Of a stretch of DNA of 64,000 nucleotides, positions 37,028 to 49,450 are shown piece by piece. Below the pieces are notes generated by a model. It did not search any database and was not told the DNA's origin. It saw only the letters and a list, made by a program, of their open reading frames with translations. The stretch spans positions 186,001 through 250,000 of the forward strand of contig MBPM02000068.1 of the NCBI GenBank assembly GCA_001695595.3. The letters are read 5' to 3'. The DNA comes from Plasmopara viticola. Its lineage: Eukaryota; Oomycota; Peronosporomycetes; Peronosporales; Peronosporaceae. A program made the translations under genes and the position numbers. Positions within the stretch are counted from its first letter, which is position 1. Every line of letters begins with the position of its first letter.

Positions 37028-38912
37028 AGCAAGGCAACGTTAAAAGATGATGCCTTCATCAGGGACCATCTACCGGCACGACTTTTATAAGTGGTAGTGG
37101 TTTCATCCCGAGATGGTGGCCAGGGAGACTGTTCCCGGCATGATGGCGTCCGCTTGAATGATTCAAGCTTTTGAAGACTGCCCGATTCTGTAACTCGACG
37201 CGATTATGCGAGTCAGTCAAAACCGATCACGCGAGGCAAACAATAAGTCATTGGCATCTCGGATGATAAGACGAGTACAGAATGATGGCGATTAAATGAC
37301 TTACACAATCAAAAGCACACTACGTAGTGCGCGTACAGTAAGGTTAATGATTCAAAAAGGTTTGGTCTTCAGACAGGCGTCTCGTCCGTGGTGTCCGATA
37401 AGAAATCATACTACAACTGCTATGCTTCTCATTCTGCTAATAGGTGGCGTATTGCTGACAAAAGCGATTTGGTATGCGGTCAGCTGTGGGAAGGTATCAA
37501 GCTCCTTCTACCTGGGCGCCTCGGACGAATGCGCAAGGAAGCGTACCGTTGCGAAAATCGAAAGTAGATGACAATCTTAGCGTTACGCATCGAGCTTTCT
37601 AGAAATTCACAACCAGAACTGTTTTCGCTTTCACCTGGATATAGCAAGGCAACGTTAAAAGATGATGCTTTCATCAGGGACCATCTACCGGCACGACTTT
37701 TATAAGTGGTAGTGGTTTCATCCCGAGATGGTGGCCAGGGAGACTGTTCCCGGCATGATGGCGTCCGCTTGAATGATTCAAGCTTTTGAAGACTGCCCAA
37801 TTCTGTAACTCGACGCGATTATGCGAGTCAGTCAAAACCGATCACGCGAGGCAAACAATAAGTCATTGGCATCTCGGATGATAAGACGAGTACAGAATGA
37901 TGGCGATTAAATGACTTACACAATCAAAAGCACACTACGTAGTGCGCGTACAGTAAGGTTAATGATTCAAAAAGGTTTGGTCTTCAGACAGGCGTCTCGT
38001 CCGTGGTGTCCGATAAGAAATCATACTACAACTGCTATGCTTCTCATTCTGCTAATAGGTGGCGTATTGCTGACAAAAGCGATTTGGTATGCGGTCAGCT
38101 GTGGGAAGGTATCAAGCTCCTTCTACCTGGGCGCCTCGGACGAATGCGCAAGGAAGCGTACCGTTGCGAAAATCGAAAGTAGATGACAATCTTAGCGTTA
38201 CGCATCGAGCTTTCTAGAAATTCACAACCAGAACTGTTTTCGCTTTCACCTGGATATAGCAAGGCAACGTTAAAAGATGATGCTTTCATCAGGGACCATC
38301 TACCGGCACGACTTTTATAAGTGGTAGTGGTTTCATCCCGAGATGGTGGCCAGGGAGACTGTTCCCGGCATGATGGCGTCCGCTTGAATGATTCAAGCTT
38401 TTGAAGACTGCCCAATTCTGTAACTCGACGCGATTATGCGAGTCAGTCAAAACCGATCACGCGAGGCAAACAATAAGTCATTGGCATCTCGGATGATAAG
38501 ACGAGTACAGAATGATGGCGATTAAATGACTTACACAATCAAAAGCACACTACGTAGTGCGCGTACAGTAAGGTTAATGATTCAAAAAGGTTTGGTCTTC
38601 AGACAGGCGTCTCGTCCGTGGTGTCCGATAAGAAATCATACTACAACTGCTATGCTTCTCATTCTGCTAATAGGTGGCGTATTGCTGACAAAAGCGATTT
38701 GGTATGCGGTCAGCTGTGGGAAGGTATCAAGCTCCTTCTACCTGGGCGCCTCGGACGAATGCGCAAGGAAGCGTACCGTTGCGAAAATCGAAAGTAGATG
38801 ACAATCTTAGCGTTACGCATCGAGCTTTCTAGAAATTCACAACCAGAACTGTTTTCGCTTTCACCTGGATATAGCAAGGCAACGTTAAAAGATGATGCTT
38901 TCATCAGGGACC
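37028..38912 (+). repeat. Three near-identical 615-bp monomers
   Basis: A 615-bp unit is repeated three times with almost no differences; corresponding points are 37,296, 37,911 and 38,526. It starts near AGCAAGGCAACGTTAAAAG (37,028) and ends where the third copy diverges at CCATGTACCGG (about 38,912). Neighbouring monomers differ much more, so this is a recent local amplification by unequal exchange or replication slippage. Confidence 0.93.
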
Positions 38913-40429
38913 ATGTACCGGCAGAAAGTTCAAACACGGGTATAATCCCGAGTTGCAATGGCGGCCAAGGAGACCGTGCTCGGTCGACACGATGGCGTTC
39001 GCATGGATAGTTCAAACTTTTGAAGACCGCCGTATCCTGAAACTCGTAGCGACAATGCGACTCAGTCCAACATGAGCACGCAAACCAAACAATTATTTAT
39101 TGGTATCACGGGTGATAAGTTGACTTTGAAAATCAAATGCACACAACGTAGTGCGCGTACATTACGTTCAATGATTCAAAAAGGTATGGTCTTCAGACAG
39201 GCGTCTCGTTCGTGGTGTCCAATGAGAAATCATACTACAACTGCTATACTACTCGATCTGCTGAGAGGCGGCGTGTTGCTGACAAAAGCGCTTTTGTATA
39301 TGGTCAATTGTCGGGAAGGTATCCACCTCCGTTTTCCTTGGCGCCTCGGGCGAATGCGCAAGACAGCGTACCATTGCGAAAATCGAAAGTGGATGACAAT
39401 CTTAGCGTTACGCATCCAACTTTTCGAGAAATTCACAACCAGAACTGTTTTCGCTTTTATCTGAATAAAGCAAGGCAGCGTTTAAAGATGATGCTTTCAT
39501 CAGGGACCATCTACCGGCACGACTTCTTTATACGGGTATTAATCCAAGTTGCGATGGCGGCCAGGGAGACCGTGCCCGGCCTACAGGATGGTCTTCGCTT
39601 GGATGGTTCAAACTTTTGTAGACTGCCTTATTCTGAAACTCATAGCGATCATGCGAGTCAGTCAAAACCGAGCACGCAAGGCAAAAAATAAGTTATTGGC
39701 TTCTCGAATGATAAGACGAGTACAGAATGATGGCGATTTGATGACTTGGATAATCAAAAAAACTCTACGTAGTGCGCGTACAGTACGTTCAACAATCCAA
39801 AGACGTATGGTTTTCACACAGGCTTCTCGTCCGTGGTGTCCAATGAGAAAACATACTACAACCGCTATGCCATTCGATCCGCTATACGGGTAGCGTGTTG
39901 CTGATATAGTCACTTTTGTATTTGGTCAACCATGAAAAGGTATCAAGCTTCGTCTTCCCTGGCGCCTCGGACAAATGCGCAAGACAGCATATCATTGCGA
40001 AGATCGAAATTAGATGAGAATATTAACGTTAGGCATCAAACTTTTCGAGCGATTTACAGCGAAAAATGTTTTCGCTTTCACCTCAGTATAGCAAGGCAGC
40101 AGTAGAAGATGATTCCTTCATCAGGGACCATCTACCGGCACGAAGTTTAAATACAGGTATTACCCGAGTATCGATGGCGGCCAGAGAGACCGTACTCGGC
40201 CGACATGATGGCGTTCACTTGGATGGTTCAAACTTTAAAGACTGCCGTATTCTGTAACTCGTGGCGATTATGCGAGTCAGTCCAAAACGAGCACGAAAAG
40301 GAATTAATAAGTCTTTGGCATCTCGGGTAATAAGACGAGTACAGATTAAAGGCGATCGGATGACTTAGATATTCAAAAGCACACTAGGCAGTGCGTGTAA
40401 AGTACGTTCAATGATTCAAAAAGGTATGG

Positions 40430-43400
40430 TTTTCTCACAAGAGTCTTGTTAGTGGTGTCCAATGAGAAATCATACTGCAACTACTACGTCACTTGATCCG
40501 CTATACGGGTAGCGTGTTGCTGATATAGTCACTTTTGTGTTTGGGCAACGGTGATAAGGTAACAACCTTCGTTTACCCTAGCGCCTCGGACGAATGCGCA
40601 AGACAGCATACCGTTGTGAAAATCGAAATTAGATGACAATCTTAGCGTTAGGCATCAAACTTTTCGAGAAAATCACAACCAGAGCTGTTTTCGCTTTCAC
40701 CTGGATATAGCAAGGCAACGTTAAAAGATGATGCCTTCATCAGGGAGCATCTACCGGCACGAAGTTCAAATACGGGTATTATCCCGAGTTGCGATGACGG
40801 CCAGGGAGACCGTGCCCGGCCGACAAAACGGCGTTCGCTTGAATGGCTCAAACTTTTGAAGACTGCCGTATTCTGTAGCTCGTGGCGATTATGCGAGTCA
40901 GTCCAAATCGAGAACGAAAAGGAATTAATCAGTCATTGGCATCTCGGATGATACATTGAGTACAGAATGAAGGCGATCAGATGACTTGATAACTAAACGC
41001 ACACTAGGCAGTGCGTGTACAGTACGTTCAATGATTAAAAAGGTATGGTCTTCTCACAAGACTCTCGTCAGTGGTGTCCGAAGAGTAATCGTATGTCAAC
41101 TGCTACGCCACTTGATCCGCTATACGGGTGGTGTGTTGCCGATACAGTCACTTTTGTGTTTGGTCTACTGTGGGAAGGTATTAACCTCCGTTAACCTTGG
41201 TGCCTCGGACGAATGCGCAAGAAAGCGTACCGTTGCGAAAATCGATAGTGGATGACAATCTTAGCGTTAGCATCGAACTTTTCGAGAAAATCACAACTAG
41301 AATTATTTTCGCTTTTACCTGAATAAAGCATTAAAAGCCTTCATTAAGCCCATCTACCGGCACGAAGTTCAAATACGGGTATTATCCCAAGTTGCGATGG
41401 CGTTCGCTTGGATGGTTCAAACTTTTGTAGACTGCCGTATTATGTAATTCGCAGCGATTATGCGAGTCAGTCCAACACGAGCACGCAAGGCAAACAATAA
41501 GTTATTGGCATCTCGGATGATACGACGAGTACAGAATGATGGCGATTAGATGACTTAGATAATTAAAAGCACACTAGGCAGTGCGTGTATAGTACGTTTA
41601 CTGATTTCAAAAGATATGTTTTTCTCACAAGAGTCTTGTTAGTGGTGTCCAATGAGAAATCATACTGCAACTACTACGTCACTTGATCCGCTATACGGGT
41701 AGCGTGTTGCTGATATAGTCACTTTTGTGTTTGGGCAACGGTGATAAGGTAACAACCTTCGTTTACCCTAGCGCCTCGGACGAATGCGCAAGACAGCATA
41801 CCGTTGTGAAAATCGAAATAAGATGACAATCTTAGCGTTAGGCATCAAACTTTTCGAAAAAATCACAACCAGAGCTGTTTTCGCTTTCACCTGAATATAG
41901 CAAGGCAACGTTAAAAGATGATGCCTTCATCAGGGAGCATCTACCGGCACGAAGTTCAAATACGGGTATTATCCCGAGTTGCGATGACGGCCAGGGAGAC
42001 CGTGCCCGGCCGACAAAACGGCGTTCGCTTGAATGGCTCAAACTTTTGAAGACTGCCGTATTCTGTAGCTCGTGGCGATTATGCGAGTCAGTCCAAATCG
42101 AGAACGAAAAGGAATTAATCAGTCATTGGCATCTCGGATGATACATTGAGTACAGAATGAAGGCGATCAGATGACTTGATAACTAAACGCACACTAGGCA
42201 GTGCGTGTACAGTACGTTCAATGATTAAAAAGGTATGGTCTTCTCACAAGACTCTCGTCAGTGGTGTCCGAAGAGTAATCGTATGTCAACTGCTACGCCA
42301 CTTGATCCGCTATACGGGTGGTGTGTTGCCGATACAGTCACTTTTGTGTTTGGTCTACTGTGGGAAGGTATTAACCTCCGTTAACCTTGGTGCCTCGGAC
42401 GAATGCGCAAGAAAGCGTACCGTTGCGAAAATCGATAGTGGATGACAATCTTAGCGTTAGCATCGAACTTTTCGAGAAAATCACAACTAGAATTATTTTC
42501 GCTTTTACCTGAATAAAGCAAGGCAGCGTTAAAAGATGATGCCTTCATTAAGCACCATCTACCGGCACGAAGTTCAAATACGGGTATTATCCCAAGTTGC
42601 GATGGCGTTCGCTTGGATGGTTCAAACTTTTGTAGACTGCCGTATTATGTAATTCGCAGCGATTATGCGAGTCAGTCCAACACGAGCACGCAAGGCAAAC
42701 AATAAGTTATTGGCATCTCGGATGATACGACGAGTACAGAATGATGGCGATTAGATGACTTAGATAATTAAAAGCACACTAGGCAGTGCGTGTATAGTAC
42801 GTTTACTGATTTCAAAAGATATGTTTTTCTCACAAGAGTCTTGTTAGTGGTGTCCAATGAGAAATCATACTGCAACTACTACGTCACTTGATCCGCTATA
42901 CGGGTAGCGTGTTGCTGATATAGTCACTTTTGTGTTTGGGCAACGGTGATAAGGTAACAACCTTCGTTTACCCTAGCGCCTCGGACGAATGCGCAAGACA
43001 GCATACCGTTGTGAAAATCGAAATTAGATGACAATCTTAGCGTTAGGCATCAAACTTTTCGAGAAAATCACAACCAGAACTGTTTTCGCTTTCACCTGAA
43101 TATAGCAAGGCAACGTTAAAAGATGATGCCTTCATCAGGGAGCATCTACCGGCACGAAGTTCAAATACGGGTATTATCCCGAGTTGCGATGACGGCCAGG
43201 GAGACCGTGCCCGGCCGACAAAACGGCGTTCGCTTGAATGGCTCAAACTTTTGAAGACTGCCGTATTCTGTAGCTCGTGGCGATTATGCGAGTCAGTCCA
43301 AATCGAGAACGAAAAGGAATTAATCAGTCATTGGCATCTCGGATGATACATTGAGTACAGAATGAAGGCGATCAGATGACTTGATAACTAAACGCACACT

Positions 43401-44840
43401 AGGCAGTGCGTGTACAGTACGTTCAATGATTAAAAAGGTATGGTCTTCTCACAAGACTCTCGTCAGTGGTGTCCGAAGAGTAATCGTATGTCAACTGCTA
43501 CGCCACTTGATCCGCTATACGGGTGGTGTGTTGCCGATACAGTCACTTTTGTGTTTGGTCTACTGTGGGAAGGTATTAACCTCCGTTAACCTTGGTGCCT
43601 CGGACGAATGCGCAAGAAAGCGTACCGTTGCGAAAATCGATAGTGGATGACAATCTTAGCGTTAGCATCGAACTTTTCGAGAAAATCACAACTAGAATTA
43701 TTTTCGCTTTTACCTGAATAAAGCAAGGCAGCGTTAAAAGATGATGCCTTCATTAAGCACCATCTACCGGCACGAAGTTCAAATACGGGTATTATCCCAA
43801 GTTGCGATGGCGTTCGCTTGGATGGTTCAAACTTTTGTAGACTGCCGTATTATGTAATTCGCAGCGATTATGCGAGTCAGTCCAACACGAGCACGCAAGG
43901 CAAACAATAAGTTATTGGCATCTCGGATGATACGACGAGTACAGAATGATGGCGATTAGATGACTTAGATAATTAAAAGCACACTAGGCAGTGCGTGTAT
44001 AGTACGTTTACTGATTTCAAAAGATATGTTTTTCTCACAAGAGTCTTGTTAGTGGTGTCCAATGAGAAATCATACTGCAACTACTACGTCACTTGATCCG
44101 CTATACGGGTAGCGTGTTGCTGATATAGTCACTTTTGTGTTTGGGCAACGGTGATAAGGTAACAACCTTCGTTTACCCTAGCGCCTCGGACGAATGCGCA
44201 AGACAGCATACCGTTGTGAAAATCGAAATTAGATGACAATCTTAGCGTTAGGCATCAAACTTTTCGAGAAAATCACAACCAGAGCTGTTTTCGCTTTCAC
44301 CTGAATATAGCAAGGCAACGTTAAAAGATGATGCCTTCATCAGGGAGCATCTACCGGCACGAAGTTCAAATACGGGTATTATCCCGAGTTGCGATGACGG
44401 CCAGGGAGACCGTGCCCGGCCGACAAAACGGCGTTCGCTTGAATGGCTCAAACTTTTGAAGACTGCCGTATTCTGTAGCTCGTGGCGATTATGCGAGTCA
44501 GTCCAAATCGAGAACGAAAAGGAATTAATCAGTCATTGGCATCTCGGATGATACATTGAGTACAGAATGAAGGCGATCAGATGACTTGATAACTAAACGC
44601 ACACTAGGCAGTGCGTGTACAGTACGTTCAATGATTAAAAAGGTATGGTCTTCTCACAAGACTCTCGTCAGTGGTGTCCGAAGAGTAATCGTATGTCAAC
44701 TGCTACGCCACTTGATCCGCTATACGGGTGGTGTGTTGCCGATACAGTCACTTTTGTGTTTGGTCTACTGTGGGAAGGTATTAACCTCCGTTAACCTTGG
44801 TGCCTCGGACGAATGCGCAAGAAAGCGTACCGTTGCGAAA
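40430..44840 (+). repeat. Higher-order repeat: 1,205-bp dimer, about 3.7 copies
   Basis: Two unlike monomers form a repeating dimer. Corresponding points are 40,986, 42,176, 43,381 and 44,586, giving offsets of 1,190, 1,205 and 1,205 bp. The first copy lacks 15 bp near 41,329, where AGGCAGCG and GATGAT present in later copies are missing. Within each dimer the two halves differ clearly, while the same half is nearly identical between copies, the signature of a higher-order satellite repeat. The block ends near 44,840, where the fourth copy changes to a different monomer type. Confidence 0.93.
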
Positions 44841-47800
44841 ATTGAAAGTAGATGACAATCTTAGCGTTACGCATCGAACGTTTCGAGAAATTTCCAACCA
44901 GAACTGATTTCGCTTTCACCTGAATATAGCAAGGCAACGTTAAAAGATGATGCCTTCATCAGGGAGCATCTACCGGCACGAAGTTCAAATACGGGTATTA
45001 TCCCGAGTTGCGATGACGGCCAGGGAGACCGTGCCCGGCCGACAAAACGGCGTTCGCTTGGATGGTTCAAACTTTTGAAGACTGCCGTATTCTGTAGCTC
45101 GTGGCAAAAATGCGAGTCAGTCCAAATCGAGAACGGAAAGAATCAGTCATTGGCATCTCGGATGATAAGACGAGTATAGAATGAAGGCGATCAGATGACT
45201 TGATAACTAAAAGCACGCTAGGCAGTGCGTGTACAGTACGTTCAATTATTAAAATGGTATGGTCTTCTCACAAGACTCTCGTCAGTGGTGTCCGAAGAGT
45301 AATCGTATTTCAACTGCTACGCCACTTGATCCGCTATACGGGTGGTATGTTGCCGATACAGTCACTTTTGTGTTTGGTCTACTGTAGGAAGGTATTAACC
45401 TCCGTTAACCTTGGTGCCTCGGACGAATGCGCAAGAAAGCGTACCGTTGCGAAAATCGAAAGTGGATGACAATCTTAGCGTTACGCATCAAATATCTCGA
45501 GAAATTTTAAACCAGAACTGTTTTCGCTTTCACCTGATTATAGAAAGGCAGCGTTAAAAGATGATTCCTTCATCAGGGACCATCTACCGGCACGGAGGTT
45601 AAATACGGGTGTTATCCCGAGTTGCGATGGCGGCCAGAGAGACCGTGCCCGGCCGGCATGATGGCGTTCGCTTGGATGGTTCAAACTTTTGAAGATTGCC
45701 GTATTCTGTAACTCTTGGCGATTTATCAAGTCTGTCCAACACGAGCACGCAACACAAACAATAAGTCATTGGCATCTCGGGTGATACGACGAGTACAGAA
45801 TGATGGCGATTAGATGACTTAGTTCATTTAAAGCACACTAGGCAGTGCGTGTACAGTACGTTTACTGATTTCAAAAGATATGGTCTTCTCACAAGCGTCT
45901 CGTCCGTGGTTTCCATTAAAAAATCATACTGCAACTGCTACGCCACTTGATCATCTATACGGGATGCGTGTGGCTGACATAGTCACTTTTGTATTTGGTC
46001 TATCATGGGAAGGTATCAACCTTCGTTTACCGTGGCGCCTCGAACGAATGCGCAAGACAGCATACCAATGCGAAAAACGAAATTAGATGACAATCTTAGC
46101 GTTAGGCATCAAACTTTTCGAGAAACTTAACACCAGAACTGTTTTCGCTTTCTCCTGAATATAGCAAGGCAGCGGTAGAAGATAATTCCTTCATCAGGGA
46201 CCATCTACCGGCACGAAGTTCAAATACGGGTATTATCCCGAGTGTCGATGGCGGCCGGTGAGACCGTGCCCGGCCGGCATGATGGCGTTCGCTTGGATGG
46301 TTCAAACGTTTGAAGACTGCCGTATTCTGTAGCTCGTGGCGTTTATGCGAGTCAGTCCAAAACGAGCACGAAAAGGAATTAATCAGTCATTGGCATCTCG
46401 GGTAATAAGACGAGTACAGAATAAAGGCGATCGAATAACTTACATAATTAAAAGCACACTAGGCAGTGCGCGTACAGTACGTTCAACAATCCAAAAAGGT
46501 ATGGTCTTCGCACAGGCTTCTCGTCCGTGGTGTCCAATGAGAAAACATACTACAACCACTATGCCATTCGATCCGCTATGCGGGTGGCGTGTTGCTGATA
46601 TAGTCACTTTTGTATTTGGTCAACCATGAGAAAGTATCAAGCTTCGTTTTCCCTGGCGCCTCGGGCGAATGCGCAAGACAGCATACCGTTGCGAAAATCG
46701 AAATTAGATGACAATCTTAGCGTTAGGCATCAAACTTTTCGAGAGATTTGCGACCAGATTTTTTTTCGCTTTCACCATAGTATAGCAAGGCAGCATTAGA
46801 AGCTGATGCCTTCATCAGGGACCATCTACCGGCACGAAGTTTAGATACACGTATTATTCCAAGTTTCGATGGCGGCCAGGGAGACCGTGCTTGGCCGACA
46901 TGATGGCGTTCGCTTCGATGGTTCAAACCTTGAAGACTGCCGTATTTTGTAGCTCGTGACGATTATGCGAGTCAGTTCCAATCGAGAACGAAAAAGAATT
47001 AATCAGTCATTGGCATCTCGGATGATACGACGAGTACAGAATGAAGGCGATCAGATGACTTAGATAATTAAAAGCACATTAAGCAGTGCGTTTACAGTAC
47101 GTTCAATGATTAAAAATGGTATGGTCTTCTCACAAGAGTCTCGTCAGTGTCCAAAGAGATATCATATTGCAACTGCTATGCCACTTGATTCGCTATACGG
47201 GTGGCGTGTTGCTGACATAGTCACTTTTGTATTTGATCAACGGTGATAAGGTATCAACCTTCGTTTACCCTGGCGCCTCGGACGAATGCGCAAGACAGCG
47301 TGCCATTGCGAAAATCAAAAGCAGATGACAATCTTAGCGTTTCGCATCGAACTTTTCGAGAAATTCACAACCAGAACTGTTTTCGCTTTCACCTGAATAT
47401 AGCAAGGCAACGTTAAAAGATGATGCCTTCATCAGGTACCATCTACCGGCACGAAGTTCAAATACGGGTATTATCCCGAGTTGCGATGGCGGCCAGGGAG
47501 ACCGTGCCCGGCCGACAAAATGGCATTCGCGTGAATGGTTCAAACTTTTGAAGACTGCCGTATTCTGTAGCTCGTGGCGATTATGCGAGTCAGTCCAAAT
47601 CGAGAACGAAAAGGAATTAATCAGTCATTGGCATCTCGGATGATACAACGAGTACAGAATGAAGGCGATCAGATGACTTAGATAATTAAAAGCACACTCA
47701 GCAGTGCGTGTACAGTACGTTTAATGATTAAAAATGGTATGGTCTTCTCACAAGAGTCTCGTCAGTGTCCAAAGAGATATCATATTGCAACTGCTACGCC

Positions 47801-48019
47801 ACTTGATTCGCTATACGGGTGGCGTGTTGCCGACATAGTCACTTTTGTGTTTGGTCTACTGTGGGAAGGTATTAACCTTCGTTTACCCTGGCGCCTCGTA
47901 CGAATGCGCAAGACAGCGTACCATTGCAAAAATTTCAGTAGATGACAATTCGGTGTTAGGTATCGAACCATTTAAGAATAATCACATCACGATCTTTTTT
48001 CGCTCTTACTTTGATGTAG

Positions 48020-49450
48020 CAAGGCAACGTTAAAAGATGATGCTTTTCATCAGCAATCATCTACCGTCACGACTTTTACTTACGGGTGTTGTCGCAAGTT
48101 GCGATGGCGACCAGGAAGACCGTGCCCGGCCGACATGATGGCGTTCGCTTATATGGATCAAACTTTTGAAGACTGCCGTACTCTGTAGCTCGTGGCGATT
48201 ATGCGAGTCATTTCCAATCTAGAACGAAAAGAATCAGTCATTGGCATCTCGGATGATAAGACGAGTATAGAATGAAGGCGATCAGATGACTTGATAACTA
48301 AAAGCACGCTAGGCAGTGCGTGTACAATACGTTCAATTATTAAAATGGTATGGTCTTCTCACAAGACTCTCGTCAGTGGTGTCCGAAGAGTAATCGTATT
48401 TCAACTGCTACCCACTTGATCCGCTATACGGGTGGTGTGTTGCCGATACAGTCACTTTTGTGTTTGGTCTACAGTAGGAAGGTATTAACCTCCGTTAACC
48501 TTGGTCCCTCGGACGAATGCGCAAGAAAGCGTACCGTTGCGAAAATCGAAAGTGGATGACAATCTTAGCGTTACACATCAAATATTTCGAGAAATTCAAA
48601 ACCAGAACTGTTTTCGCTTTCACCTGATTATAGAAAGGCAGCGTTAAAAGATGATTCTTTCATCAGGGACCATCTACCGTCACGACGTTTACTTTCGGGT
48701 GTTATCCCGAGTTGCGATGGCGGCCAGGGAGACCGTGCCCGACCGATGTGATGGCTTTCGCTTGGATGGCTCAAACTTTTGATGGCCTCCATACTCTGAA
48801 ACTCGTGGCGAGTATGCGAGTCAGTCCAACACGAGCACGCAAGGCAAAGAATAAGTCGTTGGGATCTCGGGTGATAAGACGAGTACAGAATGATGGCGAC
48901 TGGATGACTTAGTTCATTAAAAGCACACTACGTAGTGCGCGTACAGTACGTTCAATGATTCTAAAAGGTACGGTCTTCACACAGGCGTCTCGTCCGTGGT
49001 GTCCAATGAGAAATCATACTGCAACTGCTATGCCACTTGCTCCGCTATACGGGTGACGTGTTGCTGACATAGTCACTTTTATGTTTGGTCAACGGTGAGA
49101 AGATATCAACCTTCGTTTTCCCTGACGCCTCGGACAAATGCGCAAGACAGCGTACCATTGCAAAAATTTCAGTAGATGACAATTCGGCGTTAGGTATCGA
49201 ACCTTTCAAGAACAATCACATCACGATCTGTTTTCGCTCTTACTTTGATGTAGCAAGGCAACGTTAAAAGATGATGCTTTTCATCAGCGATCATCTACCG
49301 TCACGACTTTTACTTACGGGTGTTATCGCAAGTTGCGATGGCGACCAGGAAGACCGTGCCCGGCCGACATGATGGCGTTCGCTTATATGGATCAAACTTT
49401 TGAAGACTGCCGTACTCTGTAGCTCGTGGCGACTATGCGAGTCAGCCTAA
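48020..49450 (+). repeat. Duplicated stretch with ~1,229-bp offset
   Basis: Sequence around 47,935-48,195 (from the CAGTAGATGACAATTCGG motif through TATATGGATCAAAC) is repeated almost exactly around 49,170-49,430. Likewise about 45,120-45,700 resembles 48,220-48,790 closely. These show dimer-scale exchange within the array outside the cleaner 1,205-bp block. Confidence 0.75.

Noticed and set aside
37296..45469. Identical 89-106-codon frames repeated at 615- or 1,205-bp spacing
   Set aside because: Their identity follows from recent amplification of the DNA unit; related monomers nearby do not keep the frames open.
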